A DNA stretch of 64,000 nt, taken from the NCBI RefSeq assembly GCF_018882465.1, contig NZ_JACVOK010000002.1, positions 496,001-560,000 on the forward strand, read 5' to 3'. The notes under the pieces were generated by a model. It ran no database searches and was not told where the DNA came from. It was given only the letters and a program-made list of their open reading frames with translations. Source of the DNA: Polynucleobacter sp. 73C-SIWE (GTDB taxonomy: Bacteria > Pseudomonadota > Gammaproteobacteria > Burkholderiales > Burkholderiaceae). This document shows, piece by piece, positions 18,332 through 30,265 of the stretch (position 1 is its first letter; each line of letters begins with the position of its first letter). The position numbers were made by a program, and so were the translations under genes.

Positions 18332-18958
18332 ATGACTGCTCTTACTATCACCCCCGCACAACGCAAATCCCTCAAAGCTGATGCCCACGACTTAAGTCCA
18401 GTGGTAATGGTTGGTGGTGATGGCTTAACGCCTGCTGTAATTAAAGAGGCCAAGCTTGCTATTAGTCATCATGGCCTCATTAAGGTTCGCGTGTTTGGCG
18501 ATGATCGTGAAGCGCGCGTGGCGATATACGAAGAACTCTGCGACAAACTCGATGCTGCACCAGTGCAGCATATTGGCAAGCTACTGGTTCTATGGAAACC
18601 CAAAGATGTAGTTGAGGAAGCGTTTTCAAATCTCAGTAGATCATCAAAGCAGACCAAGAAATCATTACAAGCTCCACGCACTAAACGTCAGCCAAATCGT
18701 GCTCCAACAAAATCTGGTGTTCGTACCAGCACCTCAGAACGATCAGATCGACGCTCTGCTTCGAATGCTGCACCATTTGCCAGAGCTGCAGCTGTGAAAT
18801 CTGCTACGCCAAAGAAACGTGTGCTGCGCTCTGAAGCAGCTGAATCAAAAATTGGCTGGTCATCACCAGGCTATCGTAAAGCTGCTGCTGCACTCGCTCC
18901 GATTAAGAAGCGTAAAGTACGCATGAGTAGTACTAAGAAAAAATCGCTTGGGTCTTAA
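18332..18958 (+). CDS. yhbY: YhbY family CRM-domain RNA-binding protein with long basic tail
   Basis: Residues 1-95 form the single CRM domain of YhbY, which associates with pre-50S ribosomal particles in E. coli: LTPAQRKSLKADAHDLSPVV, then VGGDGLTPAVIKEAK and KVRVFGDDREARVAIYEELC. The remaining 110 or so residues are a low-complexity Ser/Arg/Lys/Ala tail, so at 208 residues it is about twice the E. coli length. Such tails are known in some betaproteobacterial homologues and may add RNA affinity. It is divergent from rlmE, another 50S-maturation gene. Confidence 0.93.
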   Translation: MTALTITPAQRKSLKADAHDLSPVVMVGGDGLTPAVIKEAKLAISHHGLIKVRVFGDDREARVAIYEELCDKLDAAPVQHIGKLLVLWKPKDVVEEAFSNLSRSSKQTKKSLQAPRTKRQPNRAPTKSGVRTSTSERSDRRSASNAAPFARAAAVKSATPKKRVLRSEAAESKIGWSSPGYRKAAAALAPIKKRKVRMSSTKKKSLGS

Positions 18959-18974
18959 TCGACTGAGCTGATTT

Positions 18975-19001
18975 AAAAAACGCCGCTAGTCGGCGTTTTT
19001 T
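18975..19001. terminator. bidirectional terminator between yhbY and the DUF4149 gene
   Basis: AAAAAACGCCG and CGGCGTTTTTT enclose the loop CTAGT. The A-run and T-run on either side make it work in both directions, for yhbY (+) and for the convergent gene ending at 19020 (-). Confidence 0.92.
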
Positions 19002-19019
19002 ATTGCCTAAATTAAATAG

Positions 19020-19490
19020 TTATGGATTTGGCTTAGTGAGACGCCAAACCAGATAAAGGCCCAGTGCGCTCTGAATCATAAAGACGATACTAGAAGCGCC
19101 GTGGAGCTTTCCAAATAGATCCGCCGATGGCGAGAGCATGACAGGCATTCCATTAAGCAGAGCCTGATCTCTCAGGGTATTCATCCAGGGGATAAATACG
19201 AATGAAGCCACCATCGAGCAGAGCAACATGCCTAATAGGATTAGTCGAATGATTCTGTACTGAGTGAGGCCGCGCGTAACGAGCAGATTTGCAAGCACCA
19301 TCAGTGCAATACAAACTATCGTACTGAGATAAGCCTCTACTTTAAAGATGCTACCGGCAACCATGCCAGCGACTTGACGATCGGTAAGTGTGCCAAAGAT
19401 TGTTGGTGCAACCAAATATCCAACGGTAAGAATGCTACCAACCCAAAGACCAGCAACTAAGATAAAAAGGCGTTGTGCGCCAGCATGCAT
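19020..19490 (-). CDS. DUF4149 family integral membrane protein
   Basis: A 156-residue protein with four predicted membrane helices and conserved short motifs of the DUF4149 family: GLWVGSILTVGYLVAPTIFGTL in the first helix, VAGMVAGSIFKVEAY after it, and a loop FGKLHGASSIVFMIQ before the last helix. The function is unknown. It lies 26 bases downstream of greA on the same strand, an association seen in related bacteria, and ends at a bidirectional terminator. Confidence 0.85.
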   Translation of the reverse strand: MHAGAQRLFILVAGLWVGSILTVGYLVAPTIFGTLTDRQVAGMVAGSIFKVEAYLSTIVCIALMVLANLLVTRGLTQYRIIRLILLGMLLCSMVASFVFIPWMNTLRDQALLNGMPVMLSPSADLFGKLHGASSIVFMIQSALGLYLVWRLTKPNP

Positions 19491-19516
19491 AAGATTAGCT
19501 GCTCTTGATATTGCGC

Positions 19517-19993
19517 TTAGATATAGCGAACTGCCAAAATCTCAACTTCACGGTTACCACCTGGTGCTTGAACAGCAACCACATCACCCTCTTCCTTGCT
19601 AATCAGGGCGCGGGCAATTGGAGAACTAATCGAGATTTTGTTAGAGGCAATATCAGCTTCATCGTCACCGACAATTTGATAAGTAAATTTAGTACCGTCT
19701 TCAAGATCTTCCAAATCCACAGTAGCACCGAACACGATGCGACCAGAAACATCTAGTGAAGCAGGATCAATAATCTGAGCTGCAGAAAGCTTGCCCTCTA
19801 GCTCCTGAATACGGCCTTCAATGAAACCCTGCTTTTCTTTAGCAGCGTCATACTCGGCATTCTCAGAGAGATCGCCTTGGGCACGGGCCTCAGAAATAGA
19901 AATAATCACTGCTGGGCGCTCAACATGCTTAAGACGGTGCAGCTCCTCTTTCAAGAGTTCTGCACCGCGTTTGGTAAGGGGAATTGTGCTCAT
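19517..19993 (-). CDS. greA: transcription elongation factor GreA
   Basis: A 158-residue factor that enters the secondary channel of RNA polymerase and triggers cleavage of backtracked RNA. The N-terminal coiled coil ([20 protein letters not shown]) ends in the tip motif [16 protein letters not shown], with the acidic Asp and Glu needed for cleavage. The C-terminal FKBP-like domain includes [18 protein letters not shown]. Length is identical to E. coli GreA. It follows carB by 58 bases on the same strand. Confidence 0.97.
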   Translation of the reverse strand: MSTIPLTKRGAELLKEELHRLKHVERPAVIISISEARAQGDLSENAEYDAAKEKQGFIEGRIQELEGKLSAAQIIDPASLDVSGRIVFGATVDLEDLEDGTKFTYQIVGDDEADIASNKISISSPIARALISKEEGDVVAVQAPGGNREVEILAVRYI

Positions 19994-20051
19994 ACTGCCA
20001 ACCTAACTTAAATTCTTGCGCTCAATTGCGCGAACAAAAGTTGATTTTAGA

Positions 20052-23314
<3,263 letters not shown>

Positions 23315-23315
<1 letters not shown>

Positions 23316-24517
23316 TATTTGCCCCCCTTATTACCAACAGCGGCAGCATTCATGAGCTCCACAAAACGATCGAATAAATAGGCAATGTCATGAGGTCCAG
23401 GCGATGCCTCAGGGTGACCTTGGAAGCAGAATGCCGGCCGGTCTTTCCAAGCCAAGCCTTGTAATGAGCCATCAAATAGAGAGACGTGCGTAACTCGAAT
23501 ATTATCTGGCAAGGTTTTGGCATCAACTGCAAAACCATGGTTCTGGGAGGTAATCGCTACACGTCCAGTATCTAGGTCTTTCACTGGATGATTGGCGCCG
23601 TGGTGACCGAACTTCATCTTCAAGGTTTTTGCACCAGCTGCTAAACCCATAATTTGATGGCCTAAACAGATACCAAAAGTTGGGACACCTTTTTCGATGA
23701 TTTCTTTTGCTGCTGCAATTGCATAGTCACAAGGCTCAGGATCTCCAGGGCCGTTAGAGAAGAAAACGCCGTCAGGATTCATGGCCAGCACTTCTGAGGC
23801 ACTCGTTTGTGCAGGTACTACAGTGAGCTCACAACCACGCTCTGTGAGCATGCGCAAAATATTGTGTTTAACACCAAAGTCATAAGCGACCACTTTTTTA
23901 GTCGGTTTGCTGGTATCTAAAGTTTTGTACGCAGGTTTATCTTCAGGGCCATGCAATTCCCATTCAGCTTCACGCCATGGGTAGGATTTTTTGGTAGACA
24001 CGACTTTAGCCAAATCTAAGCCAGACATTCCTGGGAAAGCTTTTGCCAACTCAAGTGCTTTCTTGCCCAAGACTTCATAGCTATCACCCAATTTGCCAGC
24101 CACAATCGCACCAGATTGAGCGCCTTGATCACGCAGAATACGAGTTAGCTTGCGGGTATCAATGCCAGCGATTCCAAGAATGCCTGCTTTGGTGAGATAG
24201 GCGTCAAGCGTTCCTTCAGAGCGAAAGCTAGAAACGCGCTTGGGTAAATCTTTAATGACTAGGCCTGCGGCATGAATCTGGTCAGACTCTGCATCTTGGG
24301 AATTCACGCCAACGTTGCCGATATGAGGATATGTGAGGGTCACAATCTGACGGCAGTAACTTGGATCGGTAATGATCTCTTGATAACCAGTTAAAGCGGT
24401 ATTGAAAACAACTTCGCCGGTAGTTTCGCCAGGGGCGCCAATGCTAAAACCGGGAAATATAGTGCCGTCGGCTAGGGCCAACACGGCGGGGGGAAAAGAA
24501 GGAAGCAAGGGTGACAA
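23315..24517 (-). CDS. carA: carbamoyl phosphate synthase small subunit CarA (TTG start)
   Basis: A 400-residue glutamine amidotransferase subunit. The N-terminal CarA domain shows [18 protein letters not shown]. The class I GATase domain has nucleophile Cys284 in [12 protein letters not shown] and the His368/Glu370 pair in [13 protein letters not shown]. The start is TTG with GGAG five bases upstream. It releases ammonia from glutamine for CarB. The 229 bases between prpE and carA should contain its promoter, but I could not identify one convincingly. Confidence 0.96.
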
Positions 24518-24704
24518 ACCATCTCCAGTCCCTGCTCCATCCGACGCTCAAAACCCCCAAAAAGACTAACCCCGGGGCTTGTTTATGCGGGAGGTGAGTG
24601 TCTTTAAGCGCTAGGGTATTTATTTAGTTTCGAACCTTGCAATGATACCAGTTTTGCTCGTAAACCCTTGAATACCCAGCCAATTGACACTTTGCTGGCC
24701 GTTT

Positions 24705-24741
24705 CCTCCCCTAACCCTTGGTTGGGGGAGGTTTTGCTTTT
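24705..24741. terminator. GC-rich hairpin after prpE
   Basis: CCTCCCCTAACC and GGTTGGGGGAGG pair over 12 positions (one G-T) with the loop CTT. The T-run TTTTGCTTTT follows on the + strand, while the - strand, which carries prpE and carA, has only GAAACGG after the stem. It lies 16 bases past the prpE stop. It may stop prpE transcripts inefficiently or protect their 3' end. Confidence 0.5.
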
Positions 24742-24746
24742 AATCC

Positions 24747-26636
24747 TTAGGCCTGCGCGCTTTGCTCAATGATGGTCTTAATTTGAGCCAAAACAGTCTG
24801 GTCTTCCATGGTGCTGATATCACCAGGGTCGCGCCCTTCTGCTACAGCCTGTAATGCACGACGTACAATCTTGCCGGAACGGGTTTTTGGTAATGCCGTT
24901 ACAACGTAAACACGTCCAGGACGAGCAATGGCGCCCAACTGACTATCCACAGTCTTCATGCATTCTTTTTCCAGGGTCTCTGTATTGGAAGAATTTTTAG
25001 GGATTACAAACGCAATCGCAGCCTGACCCTTGAGCTTGTCTTCAATACCAACCACAGCAACCTCAGAAACGTTTGGATGACTTGAAATACTCTCTTCAAT
25101 CTCACGAGTTCCAAGGCGATGCCCAGCAACGTTAATCACATCATCGGTGCGGCCCAAGATAAAGAAGTAGCCATCTTTATCCTTAATGCCCCAGTCAAAC
25201 GTGGAGTAGATCAACTTACCAGGAATGGTTTCCCAATAAGTACTGACGAAACGCTTGTCATCGCCCCAAACCGTTTGCATACAACCGGGAGGCAATGGGC
25301 CTTCAATGGCAATAACGCCTTTTTGATCAGGCCCTAATTCTGCTGAAGTAGCATCATCTAGCAACTTCATGTTGTAACCAAAGGATGGTACGCCTGGAGA
25401 ACCAAACTTATGTGGCATGACTTCAATGCCACGCTGGATTGCTAGCATTGGCCAACCTGTTTCTGTCTGCCAGTAGTTATCCACAATCGGTTTGTTGATT
25501 GCATCATGAATCCAACTTGCAGTTGGCTCATCCAGTGGCTCGCCTGCCAAGAACAAGGCGCGCAATGATGAGAGATCATATTTAGTCAAGAAAGCAGGAT
25601 CTTGTTTTTTGAGAACACGAACCGCTGTTGGCGCTGAGAACATCACTGACACTTTGTATTTCTCAACCAATTCCCACCAAATACCTGCATCTGGACGCAG
25701 TGGTGTGCCCTCATACATAATTGTTGCCATACCATTTAGCAATGGTCCATAGATGATGTAACTATGGCCTACAACCCAGCCGATATCTGAAGTGGTGAAC
25801 ATGGTTTCACCAGGCTTGCCACAAAAGATATGGTTCATAGTTGACATTAATGCAACCGCATATCCACCGGTATCACGCTGCACGCCCTTTGGTTTACCAG
25901 TTGTGCCTGAGGTATACAAAATATACGAAGGATGAGTTGCATCAACCCATTCAATGGGCACGATATCGCTCAGGTGCTTTTGACGCTCAGTAGCATAATC
26001 AAGGTCACGGCCAGCAACGGTGGTGAATTCAGTTAGGCCACGATTCACGATCAATACTTTTTCAGGCTTATAACTAGCCAGGGTAATTGCTTCATCAAGG
26101 AGAGGCTTGTATGGAACTGCTTTTCCACCTCGCATTCCAGCCTCTGATGTCACTACCATTTTTGGTTTTGCATCATCAATACGGGATGCCAGGCTATGGG
26201 ATGCAAAACCACCAAAGACTACTGAGTGAATGGCACCGATACGTGCACAAGCGAGCATTGCAAAACACGCTTCAGCAATCATCGGCATATAAATCAGGAC
26301 ACGATCGCCCTTGTTGATGCCATTTGCTTTGTAAATAGCAGCCATACGATTGACTTCTTCGTAGAGCTCTTGATAGGTATATGCCTTCTCGATATTAGTT
26401 TCGGTAGAAACTGCAACTAAGGCCGTTTGATTTGGTCGCTCTTTAGCGTGACGATCTACTGCGTTGTAACAAAGATTAGTAAGGCCACCCTCAAACCATT
26501 TGGCAAATGGGGGGTTATCGTAATTCAGTACCTTATTAAATGGTTTTTCCCAATGAATTAACTTTGCCTGCTCACCCCAGAAACCGTCTGGATCTTTTAC
26601 TGAGCGTTCATGATGTGCTTTATAGGACATGGTCAA
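24747..26636 (-). CDS. prpE: propionate--CoA ligase PrpE
   Basis: A 629-residue AMP-forming acyl-CoA synthetase of the acetyl/propionyl-CoA synthetase type. The opening segment DPDGFWGEQAKLIHWEKPFNKV, the AMP-binding loop LYTSGTTGKPKGVQRD, the substrate region DNYWQTETGWPML and the C-terminal acetylatable Lys in TRSGKIVRR are visible. Length and the N-terminal sequence fit PrpE (about 628) better than Acs (about 650). It activates propionate or acetate. No methylcitrate-cycle genes are nearby. It lies 23 bases after mltD on the same strand. Confidence 0.88.
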   Translation of the reverse strand: MTMSYKAHHERSVKDPDGFWGEQAKLIHWEKPFNKVLNYDNPPFAKWFEGGLTNLCYNAVDRHAKERPNQTALVAVSTETNIEKAYTYQELYEEVNRMAAIYKANGINKGDRVLIYMPMIAEACFAMLACARIGAIHSVVFGGFASHSLASRIDDAKPKMVVTSEAGMRGGKAVPYKPLLDEAITLASYKPEKVLIVNRGLTEFTTVAGRDLDYATERQKHLSDIVPIEWVDATHPSYILYTSGTTGKPKGVQRDTGGYAVALMSTMNHIFCGKPGETMFTTSDIGWVVGHSYIIYGPLLNGMATIMYEGTPLRPDAGIWWELVEKYKVSVMFSAPTAVRVLKKQDPAFLTKYDLSSLRALFLAGEPLDEPTASWIHDAINKPIVDNYWQTETGWPMLAIQRGIEVMPHKFGSPGVPSFGYNMKLLDDATSAELGPDQKGVIAIEGPLPPGCMQTVWGDDKRFVSTYWETIPGKLIYSTFDWGIKDKDGYFFILGRTDDVINVAGHRLGTREIEESISSHPNVSEVAVVGIEDKLKGQAAIAFVIPKNSSNTETLEKECMKTVDSQLGAIARPGRVYVVTALPKTRSGKIVRRALQAVAEGRDPGDISTMEDQTVLAQIKTIIEQSAQA

Positions 26637-26659
26637 CCTAATTAAAAAATGACTGAAAT

Positions 26660-28057
26660 TTACGGATTTTTAGTGGCCGCTTTGCTGCTGGAGGAGGCCG
26701 AACTACCATTTTTCGCAGATTTTGCAAGTCCTGTCGATGCGGATTTATGCTGAGACGCAGCATTTTTTGCAGAAGAATTACCCTTAGAAGCAGATTTCGC
26801 TGTGGCGCACTTGGCATTTTTAGTGCCCTTGGCTGTTTTTGCACAATTTGAAGCTGGCGGTGGCGCAGGCTTTTCCAAACTCAAACTGGCATTTTCAGCC
26901 ATCGCTGATGAAACGTCGCCAGCACGAACACTGGTCTTTGGTATTAATACGGTGGACCCTGCCTTAATGCGCATACCCTTTGGAATTCCATTGACGGATC
27001 TCAAGGAATCCACATCCACACCTAAAGTTTTGGCAGCCTGATCAACACTTTCTGTTTTTGCAATCTTCACAGCCGTCCATGAGGATAGTGGCTTATTGTA
27101 GTTCTTCAGATTAGCCTGAAAAATTTCCGCATGGGCAAACGGCAATAGAATCTGCTGATTGGCGTTACTCAATATCACGGGCTTATTAAATGAAGGATTG
27201 AGATTTTGGAACTCTTGCTCAGGGATTTCAGCAAGCTTAATTGCTACTGCTACATCAATATCGTTATCAATATCGAGTGCCACAAAGTATGGGTGGTTTT
27301 CTAGTTCAGGCAAAACAATTCCATAGGCCTGTGGATCTAAAACAATTTGACGATAAGCCATGAGCTTTGGCACGTAATTGCGAGTTTCCTTTGGCATTGT
27401 TAGGCTCAGATAATCCGTAGGCAAACCGGCTGCAATATTACGTTTCTGGGCCTTCGAAATATTGCCGGCACCCCAGTTATACGCTGCCAGTGCCAGCTCC
27501 CAAGTGCCAAATTGATTGTATAAACGCTGTAAATAATCTAATGCAGCATCGGTTGATTGCACAACATCACGACGCTCATCTCTAAAGACGTTTTGAGTCA
27601 GACGAAAATCTTTTCCCGTTGCCGGCATGAATTGCCATAAACCAACTGCCTTTGCACTGGACTTGGCATGCGTGACGAAAGCACTCTCTACAAATGGTAG
27701 TAAAGCAATTTCTGTTGGCATATTACGAGCGTTCACTTCTTGCACTATATAAAACATATAACGCGAAGAGCGCGCCATGGAGCGATTTACATAATCTGGC
27801 CTTGCGCTAAGCCAGCGTACTTGCTCAATTTCAATTGGAGTATTCATAGGCTCCATTTGGAAGCCATCCCGAATTCGTATCCATAAATTATCGGAAGGTG
27901 CATACACCTTGCTGACCGATTGGTTCTTGAGGTTAACGCGCGTTGCTTTAGATGAATTCGGATTAGATTTAGTCGGCGTATCTGAAGACCAATCGCCAGT
28001 GCTCGCACATCCGGATAGAAAAGCGACAAGCAAAATTGTCGCAGCATACAAACGCAT
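26660..28057 (-). CDS. mltD: membrane-bound lytic murein transglycosylase D (lipoprotein)
   Basis: A 465-residue lipoprotein. The lipobox LSGC is at 14-17, so Cys17 is the lipidated residue. The SLT domain (about 105-260) has catalytic Glu124 in LLPFVESAF, followed by AVGLWQFMPATG and AYNWGAGN. A LysM-like peptidoglycan-binding repeat lies near 345-385 (TESVDQAAKTLGVDVDSLRSVNGI). The last 70 residues are Ser/Lys/Ala low complexity. It cleaves glycan strands to 1,6-anhydro ends. Its ATG overlaps the gloB stop by one base (TGATG). The mltD-gloB pair is also adjacent in E. coli. Confidence 0.92.
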   Translation of the reverse strand: MRLYAATILLVAFLSGCASTGDWSSDTPTKSNPNSSKATRVNLKNQSVSKVYAPSDNLWIRIRDGFQMEPMNTPIEIEQVRWLSARPDYVNRSMARSSRYMFYIVQEVNARNMPTEIALLPFVESAFVTHAKSSAKAVGLWQFMPATGKDFRLTQNVFRDERRDVVQSTDAALDYLQRLYNQFGTWELALAAYNWGAGNISKAQKRNIAAGLPTDYLSLTMPKETRNYVPKLMAYRQIVLDPQAYGIVLPELENHPYFVALDIDNDIDVAVAIKLAEIPEQEFQNLNPSFNKPVILSNANQQILLPFAHAEIFQANLKNYNKPLSSWTAVKIAKTESVDQAAKTLGVDVDSLRSVNGIPKGMRIKAGSTVLIPKTSVRAGDVSSAMAENASLSLEKPAPPPASNCAKTAKGTKNAKCATAKSASKGNSSAKNAASQHKSASTGLAKSAKNGSSASSSSKAATKNP

Positions 28058-28866
28058 CAGAATCGATCTTTCCAGGCTCGAATTACTGCTAGGACGTGTG
28101 CTGGAGTTGGCAAGGATTGCTGGCTAGAGACCTCTTTCGCCATAGCAATGACCTCTGCTTGATCACAACGCATAAATGGATTGACCTGTAATTCTTGACC
28201 AATAGTCGTTGGCAATGTCGGGAGATTTTGCGACCTCAAGGCTTTGGCTTTTTCTGACCAAGAGATCAAATTCAAATTATTAGGCTCCACAGCTAAAGCA
28301 AAACGAATATTGGATAAGGTATATTCATGAGTGCAGTACACCAAGGTATTTTTCGGCAACGAAGCAAACTTGGCCAATGACTGAGTCATCTGGGTTGGCG
28401 TGCCTTCAAATAGACGCCCGCATCCTGATGCAAATAACGTGTCTCCACAAAACAGTATTGGTTCTACAACATTGGCCTGCATATTGGCGAAATAGGCAAT
28501 ATGAGTCAAGGTATGCCCAGGAACCTCAAACGCCTTAAAACTCATTCTGGGCAAAGCAATTTCTACCTTGTCATCTTCTTTAACAATCACTGTCCTACCT
28601 GGAATATCCTCGCCAACCGGTCCATAAACAGGAATATTGCTACCAAAACTTCTTAATAAATTGAGGATTCCACCGGTATGGTCGGCGTGATGGTGAGTAA
28701 TCAAAATGCCAGTGAGGGCCAGGTCATTTTGCAAGAGATAGTCTTCTACGGGCACAGAATCGCCTGGATCGACCACTAAAGCCGACTTCCCATCGTGGAT
28801 ACACCAGATGTAATTGTCGTCAAAGGCCGGAATAGGCCAAACTTGCAATAAAGTATTCTTATCCAT
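28057..28866 (-). CDS. gloB: hydroxyacylglutathione hydrolase (glyoxalase II)
   Basis: A 269-residue metallo-beta-lactamase-fold enzyme that hydrolyses S-lactoylglutathione, completing methylglyoxal detoxification. The metal motif THHHADH is at 57-63, followed by the metal ligands in VPGHTLTHIAY and FCGDTLFASGCGRLFEG, with the C-terminal HAVL-type end. I start at 28866 (MDKNTLLQVWPIPAFDDNY), the family start. The frame stays open to 29046 but that part lies antisense to the divergent methyltransferase. No Shine-Dalgarno is seen; TATCAT lies six bases before the ATG. Confidence 0.95.
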   Translation of the reverse strand: MDKNTLLQVWPIPAFDDNYIWCIHDGKSALVVDPGDSVPVEDYLLQNDLALTGILITHHHADHTGGILNLLRSFGSNIPVYGPVGEDIPGRTVIVKEDDKVEIALPRMSFKAFEVPGHTLTHIAYFANMQANVVEPILFCGDTLFASGCGRLFEGTPTQMTQSLAKFASLPKNTLVYCTHEYTLSNIRFALAVEPNNLNLISWSEKAKALRSQNLPTLPTTIGQELQVNPFMRCDQAEVIAMAKEVSSQQSLPTPAHVLAVIRAWKDRF

Positions 28867-28872
28867 AGAACG

Positions 28873-29685
28873 ATGATACCAACCCCACCCATCCCCTCCC
28901 AGATGCCCGCACCCCCATGGAGTTCGTGGGAAAAATGGCTCCAATCCCCACCAGGACGCTATGTTTTGGGTTGGGAGCAAAAGTGCTGCAACCAAATTGT
29001 TGCGGATGTATTTGGATTTCATGCAGTACAGATCGGTTTGCCACAAATCAATACCTTGGCTGAAAACCGCATGCCCTTGCAGGCACTCTTGTTACATTCG
29101 AGTGACAGTCGCGAATACGCTTCTCGCTTTAACTGGCATCTGGTTGAGGGAAATTACTCTGAGTTGCCATTTGCAAATGAAAGTCTGGATTTAGTAGTGT
29201 TACCCCACGTACTCGAATTTGCTGCTGACCCACATCAAATTTTGCGCGAAGTAGATCGCGTCTTACGCCCTGAAGGTCGACTCATCATTTCAGGGTTTAA
29301 TCCTGCAAGCTTATGGGGTGCGCGACAGTACCTCAGTAGATTAATTGGTAATCCTTACTTACCGCGTGATGGTCAGTTTATTAGTCTTATACGAGTAAAG
29401 GACTGGTTGCAATTATTGAACTTTTCATTAGATCGTGGGCACTTTGGCTGTTATAAGTTTCCCCTGCAAGGTCAGTCCTCTATGGGTCGCATGGATTTCT
29501 TAGAATCTATGGGCAATCGCTGGTGGCCTATTTTTGGCGCAGTATTTTTAGTTTCAGCAATCAAGCGGCAAAAAGGGATGCGCCTCATTGGTCAAATTGC
29601 ACCAGCACGTATTCCCGCATTACAGCAACTTACCCCGGCTGCAGAACGCAATCAACTTCAAGAAGTTCAAGAGAACGTAAATTAG
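28873..29685 (+). CDS. SAM-dependent methyltransferase, YafS-like
   Basis: A 270-residue class I methyltransferase. The N-terminal part [28 protein letters not shown] matches the general style of E. coli YafS. SAM-fold motifs include [19 protein letters not shown] and [24 protein letters not shown]. The substrate is unknown. The ATG at 28873 is only six bases from the gloB start. An ATG at 28903 (MPAPPWSSW) is equally likely, since a TTGCAA-17-TAGAAC promoter at 28843-28871 would start transcription just after the first ATG. The position between gloB and rnhA copies the E. coli order. Confidence 0.82.
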   Translation: MIPTPPIPSQMPAPPWSSWEKWLQSPPGRYVLGWEQKCCNQIVADVFGFHAVQIGLPQINTLAENRMPLQALLLHSSDSREYASRFNWHLVEGNYSELPFANESLDLVVLPHVLEFAADPHQILREVDRVLRPEGRLIISGFNPASLWGARQYLSRLIGNPYLPRDGQFISLIRVKDWLQLLNFSLDRGHFGCYKFPLQGQSSMGRMDFLESMGNRWWPIFGAVFLVSAIKRQKGMRLIGQIAPARIPALQQLTPAAERNQLQEVQENVN

Positions 29686-29689
29686 AGCA

Positions 29690-30154
29690 ATGTCACACCA
29701 CAAATCAACGCCATCCGCACCGCATATCGTTATCTATACCGATGGTGCTTGTAAAGGCAACCCTGGCCCTGGAGGTTGGGGTGCTGTATTGCGCTCGGGC
29801 GGTCATGAAAAACATATTCATGGCGGTGAAAAACTCACCACCAACAATCGCATGGAAATTAGTGCGGTGATTTTTGCACTGCGTGCTCTGAAACAAAGAA
29901 GTAGCGTTGAACTATGGACAGACTCCCAATACGTCCAAAAAGGTGTGACTGAATGGCTTGAAGGCTGGAAAAAACGGGGTTGGAAGACGGCCAGCAAGGA
30001 TCCGGTCAAAAATGCCGATCTCTGGCAGGAATTAGATGCCCTTTTGCCAGATCATGAGATTTCTTGGCATTGGGTCAGAGGCCATAACGGCCATCCCGGC
30101 AATGAACTAGCTGATCAACTGGCAAACAAGGGTGTCGAGGAGTTTTTGCCCTAG
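29690..30154 (+). CDS. rnhA: ribonuclease HI
   Basis: A 154-residue endonuclease that cuts RNA in RNA-DNA hybrids. The catalytic carboxylates are Asp18 ([17 protein letters not shown]), Glu56 (NNRMEISAV), Asp78 (LWTDSQYV) and Asp142 (GNELADQLA), with the conserved His in WVRGHNGH. Length equals E. coli RNase HI (155). It starts 4 bases after the methyltransferase stop, so the two are one transcript. Confidence 0.97.
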   Translation: MSHHKSTPSAPHIVIYTDGACKGNPGPGGWGAVLRSGGHEKHIHGGEKLTTNNRMEISAVIFALRALKQRSSVELWTDSQYVQKGVTEWLEGWKKRGWKTASKDPVKNADLWQELDALLPDHEISWHWVRGHNGHPGNELADQLANKGVEEFLP

Positions 30155-30265
30155 AGTCAATATCGCCCCAAAAGCACTATTTAGACCGTCTTATGAGAGA
30201 ATGGCTCTGACTCAAAAAGCGCCAAAACCGCATTGGAACCCTATTAAAACCAAGAAAACGAGACT

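Noticed and set aside
28867-29046. 60-codon N-terminal extension of gloB
   Set aside because: Glyoxalase II proteins start at MDKNTLLQVWPIPAF-like sequence; the extension is antisense to the methyltransferase gene and looks unlike any signal peptide.
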